From positions 124,001 through 188,000 of the forward strand of contig NZ_CP137080.1 of assembly GCF_036324365.1 (NCBI RefSeq): DNA of 64,000 nt, given 5' to 3'. Numbering within the stretch: position 1 is the stretch's first letter; the number at the start of each line of letters is the position of its first letter. This stretch comes from Microbacterium limosum (GTDB taxonomy: Bacteria > Actinomycetota > Actinomycetes > Actinomycetales > Microbacteriaceae). The position numbers and the translations under genes were made by a program. This document shows, piece by piece, positions 35,544 through 44,573 of this stretch. Below the pieces are notes generated by a model that saw only the letters and a list, made by a program, of their open reading frames with translations, was not told the DNA's origin and did no database searches.

Positions 35544-36023
35544 TCAGCGGCCGGTGTCGAACAGGTGCCGGCCGCCGTGTTCCAGGACCTTGACCATGAT
35601 CCCCCGCGCGCGCAGGTCTGCGACGGCCCGTGACTCTTCGTCGATGTCCCGCCCCAGAGCGTGGACGTTGGCGACGACGAGGACGTCGCCGCGGACGAGG
35701 GTCGCGAAGAAGCGGTCGAGGCGAGCGGACCACTCCTCGAGGATCTCGGGGGAGGGGTGGCGGAAGCCTTCGATGGGAACGCCGAAGCGGGTCAGCTCGT
35801 CGCGCTGTTGGACGACCGACGGCATCCCGGGGCGGGAGACGACCAAGCCGACCAGTCGTGCGCCGGCGGGCCTGGCCCGCCACCAGTGGCGGTCCCGCTG
35901 CAGCTCGACGAAGCACTTGGGGCATTCGGCGGCCGCGTGCGGCAGCGTGAGCGGGGCCGTGTCGGCCGTCGGGGCGGCGGCATGACGATGCGGTGCGCCT
36001 GCGATGCTCGCCTCGTCGATCAT
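35544..36023 (-). CDS. Stand-alone resolvase-fold protein
   Basis: 159 residues. An N-terminal CPKCFVELQRDRHWW segment is followed by a serine-recombinase-like N-terminal fold: RLVGLVVSRPGMPSVVQQRD (Ser at the position of the YxRVS motif), EEWSARLDRFFATLVRGDVL and VVANVHALGRDIDEESRAVA with DLRARGIMVKVLE. There is no DNA-binding helix-turn-helix or zinc-ribbon domain, so it may not recombine DNA. ATG at 36023 has GGGGAGG ahead. It is convergent with the UvrA-like remnant at a 30-base distance. It could be a domesticated recombinase remnant or a regulator. Confidence 0.7.
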   Translation of the reverse strand: MIDEASIAGAPHRHAAAPTADTAPLTLPHAAAECPKCFVELQRDRHWWRARPAGARLVGLVVSRPGMPSVVQQRDELTRFGVPIEGFRHPSPEILEEWSARLDRFFATLVRGDVLVVANVHALGRDIDEESRAVADLRARGIMVKVLEHGGRHLFDTGR

Positions 36024-36072
36024 GATGCCTCCCCGGACTCTCGCTCCATTCTGCCCGAGCCGGGGCCCGGGG

Positions 36073-37779
36073 TCATGCCCTGTCGAGGCGGATCTGGAGA
36101 CTCAGCTCCTCCGCGTCGAGCTCGTCGAGCGCGTGCCGGAGCGTCGCGGACCCGTAGTCGCCGTCGCCCCTGATCTCCACGAGGCGGACCCGCATGGCGC
36201 GGATCGCGGCCAGCCGCAGCTCGAGCACCTCATGGGCGGTCGCGGACAGGTCATCCTCGCGCGGCGCCGACCATCGCCGGGCGACCCGATCGCGGAGGAC
36301 CGGATCGAAGGGCTCCCCGTCGCCCCGCCGTAGCGCCGGATCGGCGAGGGTGCGGGAGGCCGCCTCGTGCAGGTGCACGTTGAGCGCGTCGAGCTCAGTT
36401 CGCGACGGACGGTCGTGGTCCTCTCCTCCCAGCCCGAGCACACGCGTCAGCCACGCCAGCGTTCCGCCCTGCAGCAGGAGCGTCCCGGCGGCCACGAGGA
36501 AGGCCACCAGCACGAGCAGCGCCCGGCTAGGGGTGTCGCGGGGGAGGGTCTGGGCTGCCGCCAGCGTCACCGCGCCGCGCATGCCCGCCCACACGATGAT
36601 CGTCCCGTGCCGCCATCCGAGGGGCGACGCCTCGAAGTAGTCGAGGTCGGCCAGCGCGCGGCGCACGCGGCGCCGGGCGCGGTGCCACGGGCGCCCTCGG
36701 GTGGTCGAGTGTGCGATATCCCGCGCCTGGGCGGTGTCGATGCGGCTCTCGAAGCGGCGCAGCATCGTGCGCCCTCCGAACCGCCGCCGCGCACGGCGCG
36801 ACTGCAGCCAGATGAACGGGGTCACCCAGGCGACACGGACGGCCAGCACGATGAGCACCGCCGCGCCCGCGAGGCCGAGGGCATGGGCGAACCCGCCCAG
36901 CGTACGCTCGTTCTCGCCGAGGATCGCGGAGAGCTCGAGACCCATGATGAGGAAGACCGCACCCTCGAGCACCACCTCGACGGTGCGCCAGTTCACCCTG
37001 TCGGAGAGCCGCTGCTCCGGGGTGAACCACCGCGCGGCGCCCTGTCCCGTGACGATCCCCGCCACGACCGCCGCCACGAGCCCAGACCCTCCCGCCTGCT
37101 CCGTGGGGAGGTAGGCCAGGAACGGCACGACCACGCCGAGGGCGGTGTTCGCGGCGGTGTGGGAGATCAGCGCCCGCAGCCGCAGACTCACGAGCCCCAC
37201 GACCAGGCCGATGCCGACGGCGACGACGACCGCCCAGAGGAAGTCGAGGACGCCCTCGCCGAGGACGAACGTGCCGGTGGTGGCGCCCACGGCGGAGCTG
37301 AGCAGGACGAGCGCGGTCGCGTCGTTGAGAAGACTCTCCCCCTCGAGCACCGTGACGACACGGGGGGAGATGCCGAGGCGCTTGACGATGGAGGTGGCCA
37401 CGGCATCCGTGGGGCTGAGGATCGCTCCGAGGGCGATCGCCAGCGCGATGCCCAGACCCGGAACGGCCCACGCGAAGAACAGCCCGAGCGCGAACGACGT
37501 GAGCAGCACGAGCGCGATGGAGAGCCCGCTGATCGCCGTGAAGTCGCGGCGGAACTCCATGGCAGGCAGCGAGACAGCCGCCGAGTAGAGCAGGGGAGGC
37601 AGGATCCCCATGAGGATCCACTCCGGGTCGACGAGCAGGTCGGGCACGAAGGGGAGGAGGCTCACGACCACCCCGACGGTGACGAGAGCGAGCGGGGTGA
37701 CGACCCCCAGGCGCGGGGCGACGGCGGTGATGACCGCGATCGTGACGACCGCGACGACGATGACGAGCAGCAGCTCCAT
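36073..37779 (-). CDS. Na+/H+ antiporter, CPA1/NhaP type
   Basis: 568 residues, 11-13 membrane helices. Core motifs are ILPPLLYSAAVSLPAMEFRR, GAILSPTDAVATSIVKRLGI (ion-site Thr-Asp), VLEGESLLNDATALVLLSSA (Asn-Asp pair) and VWAGMRGAVTLAAAQTLP. A cytoplasmic tail of ~100 residues is Glu/Arg rich. Expected to exchange Na+ (or K+) for H+ for pH homeostasis. It is monocistronic and lies 3 bases from the mdh stop on the same strand, so it may be read through from mdh. Confidence 0.93.
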   Translation of the reverse strand: MELLLVIVVAVVTIAVITAVAPRLGVVTPLALVTVGVVVSLLPFVPDLLVDPEWILMGILPPLLYSAAVSLPAMEFRRDFTAISGLSIALVLLTSFALGLFFAWAVPGLGIALAIALGAILSPTDAVATSIVKRLGISPRVVTVLEGESLLNDATALVLLSSAVGATTGTFVLGEGVLDFLWAVVVAVGIGLVVGLVSLRLRALISHTAANTALGVVVPFLAYLPTEQAGGSGLVAAVVAGIVTGQGAARWFTPEQRLSDRVNWRTVEVVLEGAVFLIMGLELSAILGENERTLGGFAHALGLAGAAVLIVLAVRVAWVTPFIWLQSRRARRRFGGRTMLRRFESRIDTAQARDIAHSTTRGRPWHRARRRVRRALADLDYFEASPLGWRHGTIIVWAGMRGAVTLAAAQTLPRDTPSRALLVLVAFLVAAGTLLLQGGTLAWLTRVLGLGGEDHDRPSRTELDALNVHLHEAASRTLADPALRRGDGEPFDPVLRDRVARRWSAPREDDLSATAHEVLELRLAAIRAMRVRLVEIRGDGDYGSATLRHALDELDAEELSLQIRLDRA

Positions 37780-37782
37780 CGA

Positions 37783-38787
37783 TCAGGCGAATCCGAGAGC
37801 GCGCACCGCGTCGCGCTCGTCGATCAGCTCGGCGACCGAGGCGTCGATCCGGGATCGGGCCCGCTCGTCGATCGTCAGCCCCTCCACGACGCGGTAGCCG
37901 GTGCCGTCGGATGCGACGGGGAACGAGCACACGAGCCCCTCCGGCACGCCGTACTCGCCGCGCGACACGATGGCCGCCGAAGTCCACCCGCCCGGGGTGC
38001 CGTGCACTTCGTCACGGACGTGCTCGATGGCGGCGTTGGCCGCCGACGCGACGGAGGAGGATCCGCGCACCTGGATGATCTCGGCCCCGCGCCCCGACAC
38101 ACGCGGGATGAAGACCTCGTCGAGCCATGCCAGGGCATCCCCCACGCTTCCCATGCGCTCCGCGAGCACGCGGGAGAGCGGGCGGCCCGCGAGGGTCGCA
38201 TGGCTGACGTCGGGGAACTGCGTCGCGGAGTGGTTGCCCCAGATCGCGACATCGCGGATCCACTCGACGGGCGCGTCGAGCACGGCGCTGAGCTGTCCGA
38301 CAGCGCGGTTGTGGTCGAGGCGGGTCAGCGCCGAGAAGCGATCGTCGGGCACGCCGTCGGCCGCGGCGGCCGCGATCAGAGCGTTCGTGTTCGCGGGGTT
38401 GCCCACGACGACGGCGCGCACATCCGGTGCCGCGGTGGCGGCGATGGCGGCCCCCTGCGGGCCGAAGATGCCCGCGTTGGCGGCCAGCAGATCGGCGCGC
38501 TCCATGCCGGGCCCGCGCGGCCGCGCGCCCACGAGCATGCCGATGTCGCACCCCTCGAACGCCACGCGCGGGTCGTCGGTGACCTCCACGCCATGAAGGA
38601 GGGGGAACGCGCAGTCCTGCAGCTCCAGGGCTGCGCCCTCCGCGGCCCGGATCCCGGAGGGGATCTCGAGGAGCCGCAGACGCAGCGGGCGATCGAACCC
38701 GAGCATGTCGCCGGCGGCTATCCGGAACAGGAGCGCGTAGCCGATCTGACCGCCCGCGCCCGTGATGGTCACCGTCGTGTGCGTCAT
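37783..38787 (-). CDS. mdh: Malate dehydrogenase
   Basis: 334 residues, NAD-dependent, the IIb (cytosolic-like) type. [20 protein letters not shown] is the Rossmann motif. [20 protein letters not shown] has the mobile-loop arginines. [14 protein letters not shown] has the catalytic Asp, and [20 protein letters not shown] the catalytic His. The ATG stands 7 bases after TAGGGT (complement of 38795-38800), so it is likely leaderless; a longer frame is rejected. TCA-cycle enzyme. It is divergent from the iminopeptidase gene. Confidence 0.96.
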   Translation of the reverse strand: MTHTTVTITGAGGQIGYALLFRIAAGDMLGFDRPLRLRLLEIPSGIRAAEGAALELQDCAFPLLHGVEVTDDPRVAFEGCDIGMLVGARPRGPGMERADLLAANAGIFGPQGAAIAATAAPDVRAVVVGNPANTNALIAAAAADGVPDDRFSALTRLDHNRAVGQLSAVLDAPVEWIRDVAIWGNHSATQFPDVSHATLAGRPLSRVLAERMGSVGDALAWLDEVFIPRVSGRGAEIIQVRGSSSVASAANAAIEHVRDEVHGTPGGWTSAAIVSRGEYGVPEGLVCSFPVASDGTGYRVVEGLTIDERARSRIDASVAELIDERDAVRALGFA

Positions 38788-38887
38788 GATGTAGACCCTA
38801 TTGCGCGCCGCGCGGGACGTCAGGTGCGCGCCTCGGGGCGCGACGTGGCAACCCGCCGCGGGGCCCGGCACGCGATACCGTGACGGA

Positions 38888-39874
38888 ATGGAATCACGCG
38901 GTGCATCGGGCGCCTCCTCGCCCCTGTATCCGCCGATCGAGCCGTACGACACCCGTGAGCTGCTCGTCGGCGATGGTCAGCGGCTGTACGTCGAGCAGAG
39001 CGGCAACCCCGACGGCAAGCCGGTCGTCTTCCTCCACGGCGGGCCCGGGGCCGGCACCTCGCCGTGGCAGCGGCAGCTGTTCGACCCGGAGAAGTACCGG
39101 ATCGTGCTGTTCGATCAGCGCGGATGCGGGCGGAGCACTCCGCACGCCAGCGCGCCCGACGCCGACCTTCGACACAACACCACGTGGCATCTCGTGGCCG
39201 ACCTCGAGATGCTGCGCAAGAACCTCGGCATCACGGCGTGGCAGGTCTTCGGCGGCTCCTGGGGCAGCGCGTTGGCGCTGGCCTACGCGCAGACTCATCC
39301 CGAGTCGGTGACCGAGATCGTCCTGCGCGGAGTGTTCACGCTGCGCCGGGTCGAGCTCGAGTGGTTCTACGAGGGCGGCGCCGAGGCGATCTTCCCCGAT
39401 CTCTGGGAACGGTTCGTCGCCCCGATCCCGGTGCTGGAGCGCTCCCGGATGATCGACGCCTACCACCGCCGTCTCTTCGACGCCGATCCTGCCGTGCACC
39501 GTCCGGCGGCGCTCGCGTGGACGACGTGGGAGGCCTCGACCCTGACGCTCCGGCCCGATCCCGAGCTCGTCGCCTCGATGACCGACGCCGACGCGGCGAC
39601 CGCCTTCGCCCGCATCGAGAACCACTACTTCGTTCACGGCGGCTGGCTTCGGGAGGGGCAGCTGATCGAGGATGCCGCGCGGCTCCGCGGCATCCCGGCC
39701 GTGATCGTCCAGGGGCGGTACGACGTGTGCACCCCCGCCATGACCGCGTGGGACCTGCACCGTGCGTGGCCCGAGGCCGAGCTGGTCATCGTCGACGATG
39801 CGGGGCACTCCGCGACCGAGCCCTCGATCCAGGCCGCCCTCGTGGCCGCCACCGACCGTTTCGCCGCTCGCTGA
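38888..39874 (+). CDS. pip: Prolyl aminopeptidase (proline iminopeptidase)
   Basis: 328-residue alpha/beta hydrolase of family S33. [20 protein letters not shown] is the oxyanion-hole motif, [19 protein letters not shown] the nucleophile elbow, [20 protein letters not shown] contains the acid, and [15 protein letters not shown] the His. It removes N-terminal proline from peptides. The ATG lies 6 bases after TACCGT (38876-38881): leaderless. Confidence 0.95.
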   Translation: MESRGASGASSPLYPPIEPYDTRELLVGDGQRLYVEQSGNPDGKPVVFLHGGPGAGTSPWQRQLFDPEKYRIVLFDQRGCGRSTPHASAPDADLRHNTTWHLVADLEMLRKNLGITAWQVFGGSWGSALALAYAQTHPESVTEIVLRGVFTLRRVELEWFYEGGAEAIFPDLWERFVAPIPVLERSRMIDAYHRRLFDADPAVHRPAALAWTTWEASTLTLRPDPELVASMTDADAATAFARIENHYFVHGGWLREGQLIEDAARLRGIPAVIVQGRYDVCTPAMTAWDLHRAWPEAELVIVDDAGHSATEPSIQAALVAATDRFAAR

Positions 39875-39954
39875 CCGCGACGCCCGTGCTCGACGGGGAC
39901 CCTGCCGCCCGCCTTCACGAGACGCGGCAGCTGAGCCGGCGCGGCCGGCGGGCG

Positions 39955-40218
39955 TCAGAGGAGGTTGAGCTCGCGCAGCTTCGTCTCGACGTCGGCGTTG
40001 GTCGGCTCGACGTGGTGCGACGAGTCGGGGTAGACGACGACGGGGATGTTCGTGCGACCCGAGATGTCGCGCGCGACATCGGCGGCCGCCGGGTCGGCCT
40101 CCAGGTCGACGTAGGTGTACGCGACGCCCAGGCCGTCGAGCTGGCTCTTGGTGCGACGGCAGTCGCCGCACCAGTTGGCGCCGAACATGGTGATCGTGTC
40201 GGGATTCACAGAAGTCAT
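39955..40218 (-). CDS. Glutaredoxin/mycoredoxin-like protein
   Basis: 87 residues, thioredoxin fold. MTSVNPDTITMFGANWCGDC has the CxxC at C17 and C20, as in mycoredoxin 1 (which has C-x-x-C with mycothiol partners). The cis-Pro is in TNIPVVVYPDSSHHVEPTNA. It likely reduces mycothiol-mixed disulfides, but the WCGDC motif also occurs in NrdH-like proteins. It is convergent with pip, 80 bases apart. Confidence 0.9.
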   Translation of the reverse strand: MTSVNPDTITMFGANWCGDCRRTKSQLDGLGVAYTYVDLEADPAAADVARDISGRTNIPVVVYPDSSHHVEPTNADVETKLRELNLL

Positions 40219-40265
40219 GACGACAAGCCTACGAGGGATCCGAAGGCCGGGCTCCGGCGAGGAGC

Positions 40266-40724
40266 TCAGACGATGGCCGTGCGCGCGCCCGGGTCACCCG
40301 CCCCGGCCGTGATCAGATCGAGCGCCCGTCGCAGCGTCGAGCTCGAGGTGTGAGCCGTGTAGGGGAAGTAGACGACCTCGACCCCGACGTGCGCGAAGTC
40401 GCGCTCCAGCGCGGCCCCCTTCTCGGTGCCGCGCCAGTCGTCGCCCTTGAAGAAGTGGGTGAAGCCGACGTCGTGCCAGGCATCCAGCTTCGACGGCGTC
40501 GTCTCGATGTGCACCCGGTCGACGAAGCGGATGCCGCGGACGATCTCCGCTCGCTCCGCGGTCGGGACGACCGGCTCGATCCCCTTGACCTGTCGGAGCA
40601 TCTCGTCGCTGACGACGCCGGCGACGAGGATGTCGCAGTGCTCCTTGGCGTGGCGAAGGATGTTCAGATGCCCGACATGGAAGAGGTCGAACGCTCCCGC
40701 GGCGTAGCCGATGCGCTGTCGCAT
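40266..40724 (-). CDS. Adenylyl/cytidylyltransferase, TagD-like
   Basis: 152 residues of the nucleotidyltransferase superfamily. GAFDLFHVGHLNILRHAKEH contains the HxGH motif. FVDRVHIETTPSKLDAWHDV and FTHFFKGDDWRGTEKG are substrate-binding segments, and YTAHTSSSTLRRALDL carries the (K/I)SSTxxR-like motif. TagD makes CDP-glycerol; the sugar-alcohol substrate here is not determined. It is the leftmost member of the polysaccharide island. The leader (TACACT at complement of 40796-40801) has repeated TGGGGA and ends CTGGGGAATCCACATG, sharing a 10-mer with the 45.3-kb leader. Confidence 0.85.
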   Translation of the reverse strand: MRQRIGYAAGAFDLFHVGHLNILRHAKEHCDILVAGVVSDEMLRQVKGIEPVVPTAERAEIVRGIRFVDRVHIETTPSKLDAWHDVGFTHFFKGDDWRGTEKGAALERDFAHVGVEVVYFPYTAHTSSSTLRRALDLITAGAGDPGARTAIV

Positions 40725-40818
40725 GTGGATTCCCCAGATTCCCCGATGCCCGGCTCCCCCGCCGCGCGGCCCGGCTCCCCAGCCGTGCTGCGGCCAGTGT
40801 AGCGGTCCTCGCTCGAGG

Positions 40819-41757
40819 TCACACCTCGCGGCGGGAGTACTCGCGGTAGCGGAGGCCGAGGGCGCCCGAGACCATTCCCGCCCCGCGGGCGGCCAGACGC
40901 GCCCCGCGTGCGTCGTGGACGACCGACCGACTCAGCCGTCCCCACGCCCAGCGCAACGCGCCTGCGGCGGAGCGCGCCGCGCCTCGTCCCGCCCAGCCGA
41001 GACGGCGAAGCGCGCGTCCTCGAACGGAGTCCTCCAGCAGGACGTCGCAGGCCGCGGTCGTGGTCCCCACCCGGTACGCACGCCGCAGCACCCATCCCCG
41101 CCGGGTACGCTCCGGCGCGACCGGGTCGAGCACGCGTGCGTCGGGGGCGGAGACGATGCGCGCCCCTCGGAGCGCGGCCTGCCGGGTGAAATAGATGTCC
41201 TCGCCCCCGGTGGCGCCGAACCTCTCGTCGAACGCGAGCGCGAGCCGTGTCGCGGTCCGCAGATCGATGAGCAGGTTGTTCGATGGCGCCGCCTGCATGC
41301 GCGCGCCGGCGGGGAAGCGCACCCGCCGGAAGAAGCCGCCCGCGCTCAGCCACGGGTCGACGGGGCCGTCGAAGACGGACTCCACCTCGCCGGAGACGAG
41401 GTCCGCCCGGCCCGCGAGCCAGGGCTCGACGAGCGCCGCCAGCCACCCGGGCTCGGGGGTCTCGTCGTCGTCGATGAACGCGACCGCGACGGCTCCCCGG
41501 TCGCGGGCTGCGGTCAGGGCGGTGTTGCGCACGGCGCTCAGGCCGCGGCGCGGTTCTGCGACATAGTCGCACGCCGCCTCCCGCGCGATCGCTTCGGCCG
41601 AGCGCTCCGGATCGTTGTCGACGACGATCACGGACGCCGATACCTCCGTCGTCGCCGCGATCTCCTCGGAGAGCAGGGGAAGCAGACGCCGGAGCGTCGC
41701 CGCACGCCGGAAGGTGGGCACGGCGATCGCGACGCGCGGCCGCTCCGGGTCAGCCAC
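40819..41757 (-). CDS. Glycosyltransferase, GT2 family
   Basis: 312 residues, GT-A fold. PRVAIAVPTFRRAATLRRLL is the N-terminal strand-helix, VSASVIVVDNDPERSAEAIA follows, and VAFIDDDETPEPGWLAALVE holds the DDD metal site. GATGGEDIYFTRQAALRGAR has the catalytic ED. The start GTG overlaps the upstream gene's stop by 8 bases (GTGGCTGA), so the two are coupled; the longer frame to 41952 is antisense-like and rejected. Donor and acceptor sugars are unknown. Confidence 0.88.
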   Translation of the reverse strand: MADPERPRVAIAVPTFRRAATLRRLLPLLSEEIAATTEVSASVIVVDNDPERSAEAIAREAACDYVAEPRRGLSAVRNTALTAARDRGAVAVAFIDDDETPEPGWLAALVEPWLAGRADLVSGEVESVFDGPVDPWLSAGGFFRRVRFPAGARMQAAPSNNLLIDLRTATRLALAFDERFGATGGEDIYFTRQAALRGARIVSAPDARVLDPVAPERTRRGWVLRRAYRVGTTTAACDVLLEDSVRGRALRRLGWAGRGAARSAAGALRWAWGRLSRSVVHDARGARLAARGAGMVSGALGLRYREYSRREV

Positions 41758-42781
41758 GACCGCGACTCCGCCGTGCGCGGACGGCCAGGCGATACGCCGT
41801 GCGATGACGCAGGCCCGCCGCCGACCAGTCGCGAGCGTCGAGCGTCGGCGATCCGGCGGGCGGCCCGTCGCCGACGGCGGCCATGAGCGCCCGCAGCGCG
41901 TCGGCCGAGATGTCCTCGCGGTAGAGGTGGACCCACGCGTGACCGACCTCATCGCGCAGGCTCCGGTTCACGGCGTTGTCGGGGACGAGCACCGGTCGCC
42001 CGAGCGAGAGGGCCGCGAGGACCGCGCCCGAGTTGTGCATGTGCCGGTAGGGCAGCACGACCGCGCTGCACGAACGGACGGCGCTCGCGAAGTCATCCTC
42101 GGAGAGGAATCTGAGATCCGTGGAGACACGCTGGTCCGTGGCCGCGCGCGCCCGCACCTCTTCGCCCAGCGCCCCGCTCGTGGGATTGCCCGACACCCGC
42201 AGCGACCAGTCGGGGTGCGTCGGGGCGGTCTCCGCGAAGGCGGCCAGCAGCTCCTCCACCCCCTTGTAGCGCCGTACGAGCCCCACGAAGCCGAGCGTCC
42301 TGGGTTGCGGGGCCGGGGCGGGCGCGTCGCGGAACCACTCGCCGAAGTGCCCGTGGGGCACGAGGGTGGATGCCGCGCCGGGCGGAACGGGCGTGTTCTC
42401 GTTGAGCACGATGCGATGGTCTGCGACCCGATCGATGCGTACCAGCAGCCGTCGCTGCCAGGCCGTGACGTCCCGGGGCAGCTCGAGGTTGTGGACCGTC
42501 CGGATCACGGCGATGCGTCCGAGGCTCAATCGCGCCACGAGCGCCGTCGCATACAGGGTTCGCGCGGCCGCCTTGATGCGGTTCCCGCCGCCGAAAAGGG
42601 TCTCGGGCCAGTGGAAGTGGAGCGCGTCGTATCGGCCGAAGAGCGCCCGGCGGCGGTCGAACCGGAGGTGGTCGATCCCGTCCGTCCGCGCGAGCGCGCG
42701 GTCCAGCAGATGCACGTACGGATTGCTCGTCGGACGCGGTGCGCCGAACGACTGCATCACCGTCACGGCACGCCGCGACAT
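41750..42781 (-). CDS. Glycosyltransferase, GT-B fold
   Basis: 343 residues. VTVMQSFGAPRPTSNPYVHL and ALHFHWPETLFGGGNRIKAA are N-domain features; VIRTVHNLELPRDVTAWQRR lies near the acceptor site. The C-terminal Rossmann domain has TLGFVGLVRRYKGVEELLAA and VVLPYRHMHNSGAVLAALSL (nucleotide-sugar site). The ATG at 42781 (MSRRAVTV) is preceded by GGGGGAGAAGAAGGGG. It is divergent from the CDP-alcohol transferase gene. Family GT4-like; sugar unknown. Confidence 0.85.
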   Translation of the reverse strand: MSRRAVTVMQSFGAPRPTSNPYVHLLDRALARTDGIDHLRFDRRRALFGRYDALHFHWPETLFGGGNRIKAAARTLYATALVARLSLGRIAVIRTVHNLELPRDVTAWQRRLLVRIDRVADHRIVLNENTPVPPGAASTLVPHGHFGEWFRDAPAPAPQPRTLGFVGLVRRYKGVEELLAAFAETAPTHPDWSLRVSGNPTSGALGEEVRARAATDQRVSTDLRFLSEDDFASAVRSCSAVVLPYRHMHNSGAVLAALSLGRPVLVPDNAVNRSLRDEVGHAWVHLYREDISADALRALMAAVGDGPPAGSPTLDARDWSAAGLRHRTAYRLAVRARRSRGRG

Positions 42782-42891
42782 CCCCTTCTTCTCCCCCATG
42801 GGTGCACAGTCTGCCATCTCCGACCGTGCGCGCGGGGAGACCGAGGCCCTATGCTCTACTCCCATCGACGTGCATGAGATGGGGGTCTGGC

Positions 42892-43626
42892 ATGTCAGAG
42901 ACGTTCGCCGTGTCGTACCGGCGGCTTGCCGCCGCGCAGAAGGGACACGCGCGCGGGGCGCCGGGGTACTCCGTCTACGTGAATCGCCGCGCGGGGCGCG
43001 TCCTCGCGACGCTCGCGCACGGATGGGGTCTCACGCCCAACCAGGTCACGCTCGTCAGCGCCGCCCACACGCTGGTGGGGCTCGTGGTGCTGGCGGTCGC
43101 GCCCGCCCAGGCGTGGACGGGTGTCGTCGTCGCTGTGCTGCTCGCCCTCGGCTACGCCTGGGACTCCGCTGACGGGCAGCTCGCGCGTCTGCGGGGAGGG
43201 GGTTCCCTCGCCGGGGAGTGGCTCGATCACTTCGTGGATGCGGTGAAGATCGCGTCGCTGCACCTCGTGGTCCTCGTCGCGTTGTGGCTGCACACGCCGT
43301 ACCGGGAGTCGGCCTGGCTCGTCGTCCCCCTGCTCTTCTCGGTCGTGGCGGTCGTGAGCTTCTTCGGCATGCTGCTGAACGACCTGTTGAAGGGCAAGAA
43401 GGGCGTCGCCTCGACGCACGCTCGCGGCGGCGGCACGTTCGCGCGCTCCATGCTCCTGGTCCCGACCGACTACGGTCTGCTGTGCCTGGTCTTCCTCCTG
43501 TGGGGCTGGACGACGGGCTTCCTCTGGGTCTACACGCTCCTGCTGGTCGCCAACGGCGCGTTCCTCGCCCTGGCGACCGTGAAGTGGTTCCGTGAGATCC
43601 GCGCGCTCGACCGGGTTGCGGCATGA
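42892..43626 (+). CDS. CDP-alcohol phosphatidyltransferase family protein
   Basis: 244-residue membrane enzyme. D91-SADGQLAR-LRGGGSLAG-EWLD-HFVD116 is the complete catalytic motif DxxDGxxAR(x8)GxxxDxxxD, with four Asp for metal and CMP. About six helices. It transfers a phospho-alcohol from CDP-alcohol to an alcohol acceptor. Its place among polysaccharide genes with a TagD-like cytidylyltransferase (40266) suggests polyol- or inositol-phosphate decoration, which is inference. The stop overlaps the next gene by ATGA. Confidence 0.92.
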   Translation: MSETFAVSYRRLAAAQKGHARGAPGYSVYVNRRAGRVLATLAHGWGLTPNQVTLVSAAHTLVGLVVLAVAPAQAWTGVVVAVLLALGYAWDSADGQLARLRGGGSLAGEWLDHFVDAVKIASLHLVVLVALWLHTPYRESAWLVVPLLFSVVAVVSFFGMLLNDLLKGKKGVASTHARGGGTFARSMLLVPTDYGLLCLVFLLWGWTTGFLWVYTLLLVANGAFLALATVKWFREIRALDRVAA

Positions 43627-44573
43627 GCCGATCGGCGCTCGTCATCGTCAACTACGGCTCGAGCGAGCTGCTCGCGCGCAACGCCGCCCGACTCGAGCTG
43701 CCCTCCCGCTGTCGTCTCGTCGTCGTCGACTGCTTCAGCAGCGACGCCGAACGGGCCCGCGTGCGGGCGCTCGCTGACGCACGGGGGTGGCGCGCCGTGC
43801 TGCTCGAGGAGAACGCCGGATTCGGCGGCGGCGTCAACGCGGGGGCGAACCTCGCGATCGCCGAGGGCGCGGACGTCGTCGTCACGCTCAATCCCGATGC
43901 CTTCCTGGAGCGCGATGCGCTCGCGACCCTCGTCGCGGCGGCGGCCGCGGACCCCGCCGCCCTGGTCGTGCCGCGCATCGTGGACTCCTCGGGCCGGCCA
44001 TGGTTCGGCGGGGCGGATCTGTACCTCGACGACGGGTCGATCGCCGGGGCATCCCGACGGGACTCCCGCGCCGGGCGGCCCCGACGCGAATGGGCGACCG
44101 GCGCGTGCCTGGCTCTCTCGGCCGACCTGTGGCGCCGCGTCGGTGGTTTCGACGAGGACTACTTCCTCTACTGGGAGGACGTAGATCTCTCCCACCGTGT
44201 CATGGACGCAGGCGGGAGGATCCTGCTCGCCGACGCGGTCGCGACGCACGACGAGGGCGGCACACACGACGATGCGGCGTCGGGGCGTGCCAAGTCGGAG
44301 ACCTATTACTACTACTCGATCCGCAACCGCCTGCTGTACGCGGCCAAGCACCTCGACGCGGCGGGATCCGCGGCATGGCTGCGCGCGACGCCGCGGGTGT
44401 CCTACGCGATCCTGCTGCAGGGCGGCCGCCGCCAGCTCGTGACGCTGCCGCCCTGGCGTGCATACGTCCGCGGCATCCGCGACGGCCGCCGGCTGCTGAC
44501 AGCACGCGGCCTGCCCGGCATCGGGCTCCCCGAACGATCCGAGGCGACCTTCGACCGAACTGGAGCATCGTGA
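43623..44573 (+). CDS. Glycosyltransferase family 2, rhamnosyltransferase-like
   Basis: 316 residues. ALVIVNYGSSELLARNAARL, LLEENAGFGGGVNAGANLAI, VVVTLNPDAFLERDALATLV and FDEDYFLYWEDVDLSHRVMD with the catalytic ED are the WbbL/RfbF signature. It overlaps the CDP-alcohol transferase gene by 4 bases and the phosphatase gene by one (TGATG). It likely extends the repeat unit with a deoxyhexose; this is inferred. Confidence 0.9.
   Translation: MSRSALVIVNYGSSELLARNAARLELPSRCRLVVVDCFSSDAERARVRALADARGWRAVLLEENAGFGGGVNAGANLAIAEGADVVVTLNPDAFLERDALATLVAAAAADPAALVVPRIVDSSGRPWFGGADLYLDDGSIAGASRRDSRAGRPRREWATGACLALSADLWRRVGGFDEDYFLYWEDVDLSHRVMDAGGRILLADAVATHDEGGTHDDAASGRAKSETYYYYSIRNRLLYAAKHLDAAGSAAWLRATPRVSYAILLQGGRRQLVTLPPWRAYVRGIRDGRRLLTARGLPGIGLPERSEATFDRTGAS

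Noticed and set aside
35520..36173. Plus-strand frames opposite the resolvase-like gene
   Set aside because: The minus frame has a good ribosome site and a recognisable fold; the plus frames have no motif.
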